This document shows, piece after piece, positions 43,924-53,408 of a stretch of DNA of 64,000 nt. The stretch comes from Nonomuraea gerenzanensis (GTDB lineage: Bacteria; Actinomycetota; Actinomycetes; Streptosporangiales; Streptosporangiaceae). The DNA lies in NCBI RefSeq assembly GCF_020215645.1, contig NZ_CP084058.1, forward strand, positions 6,944,001-7,008,000. Direction: 5' to 3'. A model generated the notes under the pieces. The model was not told the DNA's origin. It saw only the letters and a program-made list of their open reading frames with translations, and made no database searches. Made by a program: the position numbers and the translations under genes. Numbering within the stretch: position 1 is the stretch's first letter; each line of letters begins with the position of its first letter.

Positions 43924-45621
43924 TCAGCCCGCCAGGCGAGGCACGATGCCGGAGCTGTGCAGCCGCTCCCGGGCAGCCGCGATGGCCTCATCGGTGGTGG
44001 CGAACACCTGACCGGCCTTGTCCAGCCCCGCGAACACCCCCAGAGCATCCAGCGGCTGATGATGCTGCGCGTCCAGGATCCCCGACACGTACACCATGAT
44101 CCCCCGCCGTTCGAGCCGTTCGATCGTGTCGGCCAGCACCATCGCCCCGCTGGCGTCGATGGTGGTGACCAGGCGCATGCGCAGCACCACCACGGACACA
44201 TCGGTCACCTCAGACAGGTCCGTCCGCAGCCGATGGGCGGCGGCGAAGAACAGCGGCCCGTCCACCCGGTAGGTGACGATGTGCTCGGCGAGCAGCGCGT
44301 GCTCGTCCTCGGTGTGCTGCGGCTGCAGGTCGTGACGCAGCGGCTCCCGGTAGAAGCGCACGTTGTGCGCGATGGCGCGCAACGCCAGCGCCCCCGCCAC
44401 CACGAGGCCGAGGATGACGGCCAGCACGGTGTCGAGGGTCAGGGTGGCGACGGCGGTGAGCGTGAGCACCACCGCGTCGCTCCTGGTGGAGCGCCACATG
44501 GCACGTACGGAGTCACGCTCCACCATGCGTACGGCGGTCGCCAGCAGCACCCCCGCCAGCGCAGCGAGCGGGATCTTGGAGACGAGCCCGGCGGCGGTGT
44601 AGACGATGGCGCCCAGGATCAGCGCGTGGGACAGCGCCGCCAGCCGGGAGGTCGCCCCGGAGCGCACGTTGACGGCTGTCCTGACGATGGCCCCGGTGCC
44701 GGGCATGCCGCCGAACAGCGGGGTGACGAGGTTGGCGATGCCCTGGCCGAACAGCTCCCTGTCGGGGTCGTGGCGGTGCCGTCCGGTCATGTTGTCGGCC
44801 ACGGCGGCCGACAGCAGCGACTCCAGGGAGGCCAGCGCCGCCACCGCGATGGCGGGGGCGAGCAGCGACGGCAGCACCTCCAGGTCGAGGAAGCCCAGCG
44901 AGGGCGCGGGCAGCCCCTGCGGCAGGTGGCCGATCCTGGCCAGCGGCAGCTCGGCCACCTCCGCGACGACGGTGACGACGACCACGGCCAGCAGCGAGAA
45001 CGGCACGCTGGGCCGCAGGCTGGCCCCGACCACCAGGGCCGCCGCCACGACGAAGGTGACCGACATGGCCCACCAGTGCGGCCTGGCCAGGAAGTCGAGG
45101 ACGGCGTGCCAGGCCACGACGGCGACCTTGTCGCTGACGTGCGCGGGGACGCCGAGCGCGTGCGGGAACTGCTGCAGGCCGATCACGCAGGCCATGCCGA
45201 CGGTGAAGCCGGCCACGACGGGCGCGGGGACGAGGGACATGTAACGTCCGGCCCGCGCCAGGGCCAGGATGACGAGCAGCAGCCCGGCCATCAGCCCGAC
45301 GGTGAGCACCCCGGTGGCGCCGTGGTCGCTCATGATGGGCATGAGCACGACGGTCATCGCGCCGCTGGTGCCCGACACCTGCAGCGCCGAGCCGCCGAAG
45401 AGCGCGGCCAGCGATCCGGCGACGACCGCGGTGGCCAGGCCGGCGGCGGCGCCGAGGCCGGAGGAGACGCCGAACCCGAGCGCCAGCGGCAGCGCGACGA
45501 TCGCCACCGTGAGCCCGGCCAGCAGGTTGTTGCGGGGCTGGTGCCGCATGGCGGCCAGGGCCGCCCGTTCAGGCAGTACGGACCGTACGCGTTCCCAGCC
45601 CGCGACGACCACCCCGATCAC
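43924..45621 (-). CDS. SulP-family anion transporter with STAS domain
   Basis: A 565-residue transporter. It has about 12-14 membrane segments with the SulP signature region (LLAGLTVAIVALPLALGFGV, 34-53; FGGMPGTGAIVRTAVNVRSG, about 304-323). A cytoplasmic STAS domain lies at about 440-550 with TTIDASGAMVLADTIERLER. Substrate could be sulfate, bicarbonate or another anion; no carbonic anhydrase or sulfate genes adjoin. The GTG 45621 start has no clear ribosome-binding site; Met25 (MRHQPRN) is an alternative. It is preceded by an AT-rich, palindrome-rich region. Confidence 0.9.
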   Translation of the reverse strand: MIGVVVAGWERVRSVLPERAALAAMRHQPRNNLLAGLTVAIVALPLALGFGVSSGLGAAAGLATAVVAGSLAALFGGSALQVSGTSGAMTVVLMPIMSDHGATGVLTVGLMAGLLLVILALARAGRYMSLVPAPVVAGFTVGMACVIGLQQFPHALGVPAHVSDKVAVVAWHAVLDFLARPHWWAMSVTFVVAAALVVGASLRPSVPFSLLAVVVVTVVAEVAELPLARIGHLPQGLPAPSLGFLDLEVLPSLLAPAIAVAALASLESLLSAAVADNMTGRHRHDPDRELFGQGIANLVTPLFGGMPGTGAIVRTAVNVRSGATSRLAALSHALILGAIVYTAAGLVSKIPLAALAGVLLATAVRMVERDSVRAMWRSTRSDAVVLTLTAVATLTLDTVLAVILGLVVAGALALRAIAHNVRFYREPLRHDLQPQHTEDEHALLAEHIVTYRVDGPLFFAAAHRLRTDLSEVTDVSVVVLRMRLVTTIDASGAMVLADTIERLERRGIMVYVSGILDAQHHQPLDALGVFAGLDKAGQVFATTDEAIAAARERLHSSGIVPRLAG

Positions 45622-45855
45622 GTTGTGTCACCGATCGAATCGGTACGGTGACCGTGCATGCACATGAAAGGTCCGTTCACCACCACTCCTTCCGCGTAAA
45701 GACAACCCCGGCTTGTCCCAAATTGCATAAATTTGCAATTCGTGAAGAGGTTGTCAGGATAACAATTTCACCCCCTCCTACCTGGCTAAACTCTCTCGAT
45801 CTTGCGATATTCACCAGGCGTGAAATGGTGGCAAGGGTTGAAAAGCACGGTGGAA
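45622..45855. promoter_or_regulatory. AT-rich intergenic region with several palindromes
   Basis: This 234-base stretch is far lower in GC than its surroundings. It contains accgat/cga/atcggt (45630-45644) inside the wider arms gtcaccg/cggtgac (45627-45652), the 10-base palindrome gtgcatgcac (45654-45663), and an inverted repeat aattgca/tgcaatt with a 6-base spacer (45721-45740). An open frame that crosses part of it has no family features, and I call no gene. It probably holds the SulP promoter and the end of the TetR transcript. Confidence 0.6.
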
Positions 45856-46458
45856 TCAGGCGGGCAACATCGCGAAACCCTGCCGGGCCGCGCGCACCGC
45901 CTCGGCCTCGACCTCCGCCATCGGCCGCCCTTCGGCCAGGAGCTGCCAGTTGCGCCGGGCCAGCACCCGCTGCGTGGCGACCACCTGGCCCGCCAGCAGC
46001 CGCGCCGTCAGCTCGTCGGCCGTCTCCGCGAGCGCCTCAGCTAGGGCCTCCTCGTCGCGTGCCATGTGCTGGTGGAGCCGCCCCAGCAGACTCGGCGCCT
46101 CGAAGAACACCATCCGGTGATAGGCCACGACCTCGGGCTCGTCGTTGAGGCCGGTGATCGGGTCGTGCCTGGCCAGCCCGTCGAGGAAGTGGCGGCGCAG
46201 CGCCGCCACCGGCCGCTCCCCCTCGGCCCGCTCGCGCACCACCCGGGCCGACTCGCCGAGATGGTCGGCGATGCGGTGCAGGACGAGGTCCTCCTTGGAG
46301 GCGAAGTACTTGAACAGTGTCGGCTTGGACACCCCCGCCGCCGCCGCGACCTCCGCCACGGACACCTCGTCGAAGCCGCGATCGAGGAAGAGCGTGATGG
46401 CCGCCGTGGAGATGGCCTCGTGCACGCGCCGCCGCTGCAGCTCCCGCAGTCCCGTCAT
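45856..46458 (-). CDS. TetR family repressor divergent from helD
   Basis: A 200-residue TetR protein. The DNA-binding domain at about 10-55 reads HEAISTAAITLFLDRGFDEV then VAAAAGVSKPTLFKYFASKE. The C-terminal ligand domain has AYHRMVFFEAPSLLGRLHQH. I chose ATG 46458 (MTGLRELQRRR); two upstream codons also allow a start. A 38-base palindrome lies in the 67 bases between it and the helicase gene, so it very probably represses itself and helD. The ligand is unknown. Confidence 0.9.
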   Translation of the reverse strand: MTGLRELQRRRVHEAISTAAITLFLDRGFDEVSVAEVAAAAGVSKPTLFKYFASKEDLVLHRIADHLGESARVVRERAEGERPVAALRRHFLDGLARHDPITGLNDEPEVVAYHRMVFFEAPSLLGRLHQHMARDEEALAEALAETADELTARLLAGQVVATQRVLARRNWQLLAEGRPMAEVEAEAVRAARQGFAMLPA

Positions 46459-46474
46459 GAGCACACTCTAGCAA

Positions 46475-46512
46475 AGTGTTAACCTGGTTAATATCTTAAC
46501 CGAGTTAACACT
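46475..46512. promoter_or_regulatory. 38-bp palindromic operator between tetR and helD
   Basis: Perfect outer arms agtgttaac/gttaacact and inner arms ggttaa/ttaacc are separated by a 4-base centre, with only three mismatched pairs in 38 bases. The GTTAA half-sites repeat, so two TetR dimers could bind. It ends 13 bases before the helD start codon. Confidence 0.88.
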
Positions 46513-46525
46513 ACTGGGAGGTGTG

Positions 46526-48499
46526 ATGGCCACGCTCGACGACGAGCGGGAGTACGTCGAACGCTGCAAGGCCGGCCTGCGCAGGATGCTGGAGGGCGCG
46601 CGGAACAACGTCATCGTCGGCGAGACCGTGGCCGGCGACCGCTACAGCGCCGAACGCCTGGGCCGGCACCTCAAGAGCCTGGCCAAGGAGCTGAGCGAGG
46701 AGCCCGAGGGCCCGCCGTTCTTCGGGCGGCTCGACTTCGGCCCCGGCTCCGCCGAGCACGCGGGCCGGGCGTACCACATCGGGCGCAGGCACATCAGCGG
46801 CGAGCACGGCGGCCCGCCCGTGGTGATCGACTGGCGCGCGCCGGTCTCGCGGGTCTTCTACCGGGCCAGCGCCCGCGACCCGCAGGACGTCGAGGTACGC
46901 CGCCGCTTCGGCTGGTCGGGCACCACCCTGACCGGCTTCGAGGACGAGCGGCTGGCCCGCGGCGAGGAGGGCGAGAGCAAGATCCTCGCGGCCGAGATCG
47001 AGCGCCCGCGCGTCGGCCCCATGCGTGACATCGTCGCCACCATCCAGCCCGAGCAGGACGACCTGGTCCGCGCCGGGCTGGACACCACGATCTGCGTGCA
47101 GGGCGCCCCCGGCACCGGCAAGACGGCGGTCGGCCTGCACCGGGCCGCGTACCTGCTCTACGCCCACCGCCAGCGCCTCGACCGCGCCGGCGTGCTGGTG
47201 CTCGGCCCCAACCGGGCCTTCCTCGGCTACATCTCGGCGGTGCTGCCGGCGCTCGGCGAGATGGACGTCGAGCAGACGACGCTGGAACGGCTGCTGGCCA
47301 CCGTCCCCGTCACGGCGACGGACGACGAGGCGACCGCCGTGGTCAAGCACGACGCGCGGATGGCGCGGGTGCTGCGCAGGGCCCTGTACGGACGGATCGC
47401 CAAGCCGGCCGAGCCCGTCGCGGTGCCGGACGGCTCCTACCGGTGGCGGGTGTACGAGGACGAGCTGCGCCGCATCGTGGACGACACCAGGCGCGAGTCC
47501 CTCCCCTACGGCCCAGGCCGCGAGCGTGTCAGGGCACGAGTGGTCGAGTCCATCCGCCGCCAGGCCGAGAACCGCGGCCAGAGCGCCACCACGCCCTGGC
47601 TGCGCAAGATCGGCCGCGGCGTCACGCCCTGGCTCGACCAGGTCTGGCCGTCCGTCAAACCGGCGGACGTCCTGTACGAGCTGCTGCGCGGCCCCGCCCC
47701 CGGCGGCCGTGACCCGGCGAGCGGCGTGCTCACGGACGCCGAGCGCGCGGCCCTGACCTGGCGCCGGCCGCCGCGCGGCGTCAGGAGCGCGCAGTGGTCG
47801 GCGGCCGACCTGGTGCTGCTGGACGAGCTGGGCGCGCTGATCGAACGCCCGCGCGGCTACGGCCACGTGATCGTGGACGAGGCCCAGGACCTGTCGCCCA
47901 TGGAGTGCCGGGCGGTCGCCAGGCGCAGCGAGCACGGCTCGCTGACCGTGCTGGGCGACCTCGCGCAGGGCACCACGCCGTGGGCGGCCACGTCCTGGCC
48001 GCAGCGTCTGGAGCTGCTCGGCAAGCCGGACGGCCGGGTCGTCGCGCTCACGACCGGCTTCCGCGTCCCGGCGGCCGTAGTGGAGCTGGCCAACACGCTG
48101 CTGGCGGCGCTGGAGGTGGAGGTGCCGGCGACGCGCTCGTACCGCTCCGACGGGCGGCTGCGGGTGACGCGGGTGCCTGAGCTGGACAAGGGGGTGGTCG
48201 AGGTGGTGCGCGAGGCGTACGCGTTCGAGGGGTCGATCGGGGTGATCGCGGCGGACGCCGCGACGGAGGCGATCACCGCCGCGCTCTGGAACGAGGGCCT
48301 GGACGTGCGCGGCCGGCTCAGCGTGACGCCCGCGTCGTTGTGCAAGGGGCTGGAGTACGACCACGTCGTGGTGTGCGAGCCGGCGGCCATCGCCGAGGCG
48401 GAGCGGCGCGGGCTGAACCGGTTGTACGTCGCGCTCACCCGGGCCGTCTCCCGCCTCGACGTCGTGCACACCCGGCCCCTTCCGCCGCAGCTCGGGTGA
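46526..48499 (+). CDS. helD: HelD-like UvrD/Rep-family helicase (RNA polymerase-associated)
   Basis: A 657-residue superfamily-1 ATPase of the HelD type. The N-terminal helical arm is EREYVERCKAGLRRMLEGAR. DWRAPVSRVFYRAS (about 97-110) is the family-specific strand. Walker A is GAPGTGKT (193-200), Walker B is VDEAQD (450-455), and motif VI is LYVALTRAVSRL. HelD frees stalled RNA polymerase, and actinobacterial HelR displaces rifamycin from it. At 657 residues it is a little shorter than mycobacterial HelD. It is controlled by a divergent TetR rather than an RAE. ATG 46526 follows ggtgt in a gggaggt context. Confidence 0.88.
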   Translation: MATLDDEREYVERCKAGLRRMLEGARNNVIVGETVAGDRYSAERLGRHLKSLAKELSEEPEGPPFFGRLDFGPGSAEHAGRAYHIGRRHISGEHGGPPVVIDWRAPVSRVFYRASARDPQDVEVRRRFGWSGTTLTGFEDERLARGEEGESKILAAEIERPRVGPMRDIVATIQPEQDDLVRAGLDTTICVQGAPGTGKTAVGLHRAAYLLYAHRQRLDRAGVLVLGPNRAFLGYISAVLPALGEMDVEQTTLERLLATVPVTATDDEATAVVKHDARMARVLRRALYGRIAKPAEPVAVPDGSYRWRVYEDELRRIVDDTRRESLPYGPGRERVRARVVESIRRQAENRGQSATTPWLRKIGRGVTPWLDQVWPSVKPADVLYELLRGPAPGGRDPASGVLTDAERAALTWRRPPRGVRSAQWSAADLVLLDELGALIERPRGYGHVIVDEAQDLSPMECRAVARRSEHGSLTVLGDLAQGTTPWAATSWPQRLELLGKPDGRVVALTTGFRVPAAVVELANTLLAALEVEVPATRSYRSDGRLRVTRVPELDKGVVEVVREAYAFEGSIGVIAADAATEAITAALWNEGLDVRGRLSVTPASLCKGLEYDHVVVCEPAAIAEAERRGLNRLYVALTRAVSRLDVVHTRPLPPQLG

Positions 48500-48570
48500 G
48501 ATGGGCATGCTCCTCGACAGGGGCCCGCCGTTCGGTGTGTGATGGACGCACCGCCCGAGAGGAGCCGCGC

Positions 48571-48900
48571 GTGTCCTCACCGCCCGAGCGGCCGGCGCGG
48601 CCGGAGCCGCCCGAGCGGCCCGACCGGCCTGAGCTGCCGGAGCCGCCCGAGCCATTCGTGCGGCCGGAATCGCCCGAACGGCGGCCACCTCGGGTGCTTG
48701 ACCAGGTGCCGTCGGTCATCGGGCTGGTCTGCGGCGCGGTGGCCGTGCTCTACCTGCCGGTCCTGTTCGGCCTGGCGGGGGTCGTGCTGGGCGTCGTGGG
48801 TCACGCCCGCGGCGAGCCCCTCGGCCGGTGGGCCGCCATCGCCGCGGGCGCGGGGATGCTGCTCGGCACGCTGCTCAGCATCCTGCTCACCCCACGGTGA
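48571..48900 (+). CDS. Proline-rich membrane protein (DUF4190-like)
   Basis: A 109-residue protein. The N-terminal half is rich in Pro, Glu and Arg (PERPARPEPPERPDRPELPE). Two membrane helices follow (VIGLVCGAVAVLYLPVLFGL and WAAIAAGAGMLLGTLLSILL), separated by GHARGEPLGR. This layout is typical of DUF4190 proteins in actinomycetes. GTG 48571 follows gagagga. Its stop (48898-48900) abuts a 30-bp tandem array whose units end in the same ggtga. Confidence 0.75.
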   Translation: MSSPPERPARPEPPERPDRPELPEPPEPFVRPESPERRPPRVLDQVPSVIGLVCGAVAVLYLPVLFGLAGVVLGVVGHARGEPLGRWAAIAAGAGMLLGTLLSILLTPR

Positions 48901-49020
48901 GCTGTCAGGCGGCGGCCGGCGCCACGGTGAGCTGTCAAGTGGCGGCCGGCGCCATGGTGAGCTGTCAAGTGGCGGCCGGCGCCACGGTGAGCTGTCAAGT
49001 GGCGGCCAGCGCCACGGTGG
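48901..49020. repeat. 30-bp tandem repeat x4 at the 3' end of the MacB-like permease gene
   Basis: Four exact-length 30-base units (48901-48930 and so on) with few differences. The rightmost unit encodes, on the minus strand, the last residues and stop of the ABC permease (TVALAAT). The other three repeat that end, including the TGA, downstream of the gene. On the plus strand each unit ends in ggtga, matching the preceding gene's stop. Confidence 0.95.
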
Positions 49021-50245
49021 GCGACAGGCGGGCGGCGCGCATGGCCGGGTAGATGCCCGCCACCGTGCCGATCACCAGCGTCGCGACCACCGCCCCGCCC
49101 AGCGCCCACGGCGGCACGACGGCCGGCCACCCCCGCGACGCCGCGTACCCGACCGTGGCCAGCGCGCCCAGCACCGCGCCCGCCATCCCGCCCAGCGCCG
49201 ACAGCAGCAGCGACTCCGCCAGGAACTGCACCCGCACCTGCCCCCTGGTCGCCCCCAGCGAGCGCCGCAACCCGATCTCACGCCGGCGCTCCAGCACCGA
49301 GATCACCATCGTGTTGGCCACCCCCACACCACCGACCAGCAGCGCGACCGCGCCCAGCCCGAGCAGCAGGTTCGTGAACGCGCCCGCCGCGGCGGCCTTG
49401 GCCGCCAGCGCGTCCGACGGCCTGCTCACCGTGACCTCGTCCGGGTTCTCCGGGTTCACGGTACGCGGCAGCGCCGCGCGCACCTCCTCCACCGTCGCGT
49501 CCGACGAGCGCTCGTAGATGCTCGTGGGGTACCCGTCGAAGCCGAGCAGCTCCCGCGCCGCCGGGAAGCCGACCAGGGCGGAGCGCTCGATCTCCGGAGC
49601 CAGCGGCATCGGCCCGAGTATCCCGATCACCGTGAACCACCGCCCGCCCATCCACACCTGCACACCGGTCCTGGCCAGGCCGAGCCGTTCGGCCGCCGCC
49701 GAGCCGAGCACGACGGCGGGCTGCGTGGCCGTGGCGTCGTTCAGCCAGGCGCCCTTGACCACCGCGCCCTCCAGCGTGGTCAGCAGGCCGGTGCTGGCCG
49801 CCTGGACGGCGATGCCGCCGGTGACGGACTCGGAGATGCGGTCGTTGCGGCGCACGGTGGCCTCGACGGTGCCGGTGGCGGCGGCCGTGCGGACCGGGCG
49901 GATGCGCTGCACCATGGCCAGCGCGCCGGTGGGCAGCTTGGCGTCCGCGCCGAACATCGTGCGGCCGGGGGTGACGATGAGCAGGTTGGTGCCGAGGCGG
50001 TCGAGCTGGCGCAGGAGCTGCTCGCGGGAGGATGACGAGATGCCGATCACGGCGATCATCGTCGCGATGCCGATGGCGATGCCGAGCGCGGACAGCACGA
50101 CCCGCGTGGGCCTGGCGCGCAGCCCGGCCGCCCCGACGCGCAGCACGTCGGCCGGGCCGAGCCTGCCCGGCGACAGGCGTTCCGGTGCCGGTGGCGGCTC
50201 GGGGACGGCCGCGGTGCCGAGCCAGTCCTGGTGATCGCCCGTCAT
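48995..50245 (-). CDS. MacB/FtsX-type ABC transporter permease
   Basis: A 416-residue permease. It has an N-terminal membrane helix (LRARPTRVVLSALGIAIGIA, about 43-62), a large extracytoplasmic MacB_PCD domain, and three C-terminal membrane helices (FTNLLLGLGAVALLVGGVGV; ESLLLSALGGMAGAVLGALA; VVATLVIGTVAGIYPAM). ERRREIGLRRSLGATRG is the family loop. It follows the ATPase gene, but a 16-codon ORF sits between them. It pairs with the ATPase and the adaptor for export of an antibiotic, peptide or lipid. Confidence 0.92.
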   Translation of the reverse strand: MTGDHQDWLGTAAVPEPPPAPERLSPGRLGPADVLRVGAAGLRARPTRVVLSALGIAIGIATMIAVIGISSSSREQLLRQLDRLGTNLLIVTPGRTMFGADAKLPTGALAMVQRIRPVRTAAATGTVEATVRRNDRISESVTGGIAVQAASTGLLTTLEGAVVKGAWLNDATATQPAVVLGSAAAERLGLARTGVQVWMGGRWFTVIGILGPMPLAPEIERSALVGFPAARELLGFDGYPTSIYERSSDATVEEVRAALPRTVNPENPDEVTVSRPSDALAAKAAAAGAFTNLLLGLGAVALLVGGVGVANTMVISVLERRREIGLRRSLGATRGQVRVQFLAESLLLSALGGMAGAVLGALATVGYAASRGWPAVVPPWALGGAVVATLVIGTVAGIYPAMRAARLSPTVALAAT

Positions 50246-50288
50246 CGGCCGGCTCCCTTCGACAAGGTCACGAGGCTGCGGTCGCCCG

Positions 50289-50292
<4 letters not shown>
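50242..50292 (-). CDS. 16-codon ORF bridging ATPase and permease (47-bp duplication)
   Basis: ATG 50292 overlaps the ATPase stop by ATGA. The frame ([16 protein letters not shown]) stops at 50242, again overlapping the permease start (50245) by ATGA. Its start region, with the ribosome-binding site and the first four codons (ATGACGGGCGA), is a near copy of the permease start region 47 bases away. It looks like a tandem duplication of the translation start that now couples the two genes. Probably not a functional peptide. Confidence 0.5.
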
Positions 50293-51073
<781 letters not shown>

Positions 51074-51077
<4 letters not shown>

Positions 51078-52132
51078 GAGACCGGCACCCCCACCTTCAT
51101 CCCCTCGGCCAGCCCCTGCCCCTCCACCTCGACCAGCCCTCCACCGAACGCCCCCGTCTCCACCGCCACGATCCGGGACGCACCCCCCTCGACGATCTCC
51201 ACCCCGTACCCACCCTCACGCAACGCCAGCAACGCCTCCACCGGCACGGCCAGCACGTCCTCGTGCCGCTCGCTCTGCATCTCCACCTCCACCGGCGCCT
51301 GGTCCAGCCGGGTCCTGGGCGGCTCGGCCAGCGTGATGTCCACGTCGATGGTGGTGCTGGTGTCCTGCTCCTCGCCGGAGCTCTCGGCGACCGTGCCGAC
51401 CGAGGTGATCGTGCCCTCGGCGCGCTCGCCGCCGGGCAGCGTCACGGTCACCGCCGCCCCCTTGCGGGCCAGCGCCTGGTCGCCGGTGTCCAGGTCCACG
51501 TGGACGAGGCGGCGCATGCCGCTGACGGTGAGTGCCTGCCGCCCCGGCGCGGTCCTGGCGCCCAGCTCGGCCTGGACGCCGGTCACGCGGACGGCGGCCG
51601 GCTGGAAGACGACCTGGGAGGCGTCCACCCGCCCGCTCTCGGGCAGCCCGCGATCGTCCTGCCACTCCTTGACGGCCTGCTCGGTGGCGTGGCTGAAGTG
51701 GTCGTCCACGGTCAGGTAGGCGCCGTGACCGAGCGCCTTGAGGTTGCGTTCGAGCTGCTCGACGTCGGGGCCGTCGGACACGCCGCGCTCCAGGGTGCGG
51801 TACAGCGGCAGCTTGCCGTACATGAGCACCAGCGGCTTCCTGTCCACCTTCAGCAGCGGGCGCCCCCGGCGGATCACCGTGCCCTGCGCGGGCGCCCACG
51901 TGACGGTGCCGGTGGCGCCCGAGGCGATCCGCCGCTCCCCCGCGTACGTCAGCGAGCCGGCCACCGTCTTGGTCTCCACCAGGTCCTGCCTGGTGACGTC
52001 GGCGGTGGCCGGGACGGGCGGCCTGGTGGGGGCGAGGGCGCCGGTGCCGCCGTCGTTCAGGGCCGCGACCGCCGTCCACGTGGCGGCGGCTGCCAGGACG
52101 GTGCTGCCGCCCAGCAGGAGTCCCTTCCTCAT
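51074..52132 (-). CDS. Efflux adaptor protein with peptidoglycan-binding domain
   Basis: A 352-residue MacA/HlyD-like adaptor. It has an N-terminal membrane anchor ([20 protein letters not shown], about 5-24), a barrel-sandwich region, and an inserted peptidoglycan-binding module ([20 protein letters not shown], about 116-135, through [18 protein letters not shown]). Beta-barrel strands follow, including [20 protein letters not shown]. This domain mix is usual for adaptors of MacB-type exporters in Gram-positive actinomycetes. It overlaps both neighbours by ATGA. Confidence 0.9.
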
Positions 52133-52647
52133 GGGGCGTCCTTCTTCGGGGCCCCGGGGGCGTACTGCTCGCAGGCCCGCTGCGCGGCCTCGGCCTTCTC
52201 CTTCGGCACGCCGCGCAGGTCCATCCGCAGCGGCCGGCCGGGCTGCGGGTCGGCCAGGTCGACGCCCTGCTCGCGCATGCACCGCGCGAACTTGACGAGC
52301 TGGTCGTGATCGGCAGCGTCCGGGCCCTCGCCCTCGCCGACGGCCGCCTCCATGATGGGGTGGCACGCCTGCTGCGCCTCCTCCAGCTTCTTCTTGTCCG
52401 CCCCCTCGGGCACCGTGAGCCGGACCCGGCCCTCCTTGGGGTCGGGCATGTCCACCCCGTACTCGCGCATGCACTGCGCGAACTTCAGCGCGGCGTCCTC
52501 CGGGTCCAGCGACGCCGACGCGCTGGCGGCGGGCTCGGCGGAGGCCGTCCCGCCGCCGGCGCTGACGACGCCGTCCTCCCGCGCGGCCGGGGCTCCGCAC
52601 CCGGCCAGCGCCAGCGCGACCGCGGTCAGCAGCAGCCGTACCTTCAT
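52129..52647 (-). CDS. Lipoprotein with duplicated CMRE motif
   Basis: A 172-residue predicted lipoprotein: the signal ends in LALAGC with Cys17. Two similar modules carry FAQCMREYGVDMPDP (about 56-70) and FARCMREQGVDLADP (about 117-131), each followed by a second cysteine (QQACHPIM; QRACEQYA). This suggests two small disulfide- or metal-linked domains. It is the first gene of the exporter operon and overlaps the adaptor by ATGA. It probably acts as an envelope sensor or substrate-handling partner; function is not established. Confidence 0.82.
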   Translation of the reverse strand: MKVRLLLTAVALALAGCGAPAAREDGVVSAGGGTASAEPAASASASLDPEDAALKFAQCMREYGVDMPDPKEGRVRLTVPEGADKKKLEEAQQACHPIMEAAVGEGEGPDAADHDQLVKFARCMREQGVDLADPQPGRPLRMDLRGVPKEKAEAAQRACEQYAPGAPKKDAP

Positions 52648-52706
52648 CACTCTCGCTCCTTCTGTCTGAGGTGCGGCCCCACTTCAGACCATGGGGTGCT
52701 AGAACC

Positions 52707-52722
52707 GGATAAGCCCTTATCC
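52707..52722. promoter_or_regulatory. Palindrome in the exporter/two-component divergent region
   Basis: A perfect 16-base inverted repeat (ggataag, cc, cttatcc) lies in the 107 bases between the lipoprotein gene and the response regulator gene. It is a plausible binding site for the response regulator controlling both directions. Confidence 0.6.
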
Positions 52723-52754
52723 GCGGCTAACACGTGATCCGCCACGCTCGGGGC

Positions 52755-53408
52755 ATGCGAGTGCTGGTCGTCGAGGACGAAGAGCGGTTGGCGGACGCGG
52801 TCGCGCACGGGCTGAGGCTGCACGCGATCGCCGTGGACGTCGCCTACGACGGGCAGGAGGCGCTGGAGCTGGCGGCGTACGTGGACTACGACGTCGTGGT
52901 GCTCGACCGCGACCTGCCCGGGGTGCACGGCGACGACGTGTGCCGGCGGCTGCGCGCGGGCGGCGAGGGGCGGCGGGTGCTCATGCTGACCGCCGCAGGC
53001 CAGCTGCGTGACAAGGTGGGCGGGCTGGCGCTGGGGGCGGACGACTACCTGGTCAAGCCGTTCGCGTTCGCCGAGCTGGTGGCGCGGGTCAGGGCGCTGG
53101 CCAGGCGCTCGGCCCGCTCGGCGGTTCCCCTGCTCGAACGGGGCGGCATCGCCCTCGACCCGGCCCGGCGCACCGTCGTCAGGGACGGGCGTCCCGTCTC
53201 GCTCAACCGCAAGGAGTTCGACGTGCTGCGGGTGCTGCTCGGCGCGGACGGCGAGCTGGTCACCTCCGGCGAGCTGCGCAGGAGCGTCTGGGATGAGCAC
53301 GCCGAGCCCGGCACGGGCGCGCTGCGCGTGACGATCACGTCGCTGCGCAAGAAGCTCGGCCTGCCGCCGGCGATCCACAACGTGCCCGGCAAGGGCTACC
53401 GGCTGTGA
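52755..53408 (+). CDS. OmpR/PhoB-family response regulator
   Basis: A 217-residue regulator. The receiver domain has the acidic pocket VVEDEE (5-10), phospho-acceptor Asp51 (VVLDRDLPG), MLTAAG and LVKPF. The winged-helix domain begins near 130 (LNRKEFDVLRVLLGADGELV) and ends in VPGKGYRL. I chose ATG 52755 (MRVLVVEDE); the upstream seven codons are not conserved in the family. It overlaps the kinase gene by GTGA and probably controls the divergent exporter operon. Confidence 0.93.
   Translation: MRVLVVEDEERLADAVAHGLRLHAIAVDVAYDGQEALELAAYVDYDVVVLDRDLPGVHGDDVCRRLRAGGEGRRVLMLTAAGQLRDKVGGLALGADDYLVKPFAFAELVARVRALARRSARSAVPLLERGGIALDPARRTVVRDGRPVSLNRKEFDVLRVLLGADGELVTSGELRRSVWDEHAEPGTGALRVTITSLRKKLGLPPAIHNVPGKGYRL

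Noticed and set aside
43894..45651. A 585-codon plus-strand frame
   Set aside because: Antisense to the SulP transporter, rich in Gly, His, Gln and Arg, with no recognisable domain.
45648..46148. Plus-strand frame over the AT-rich region
   Set aside because: No plausible start signal, and its second half is the shadow of the TetR gene.
46440..46526. RAE upstream of helD
   Set aside because: No CTTGCGGCAAG-type palindrome is present; the only strong symmetry is the TetR-type repeat.
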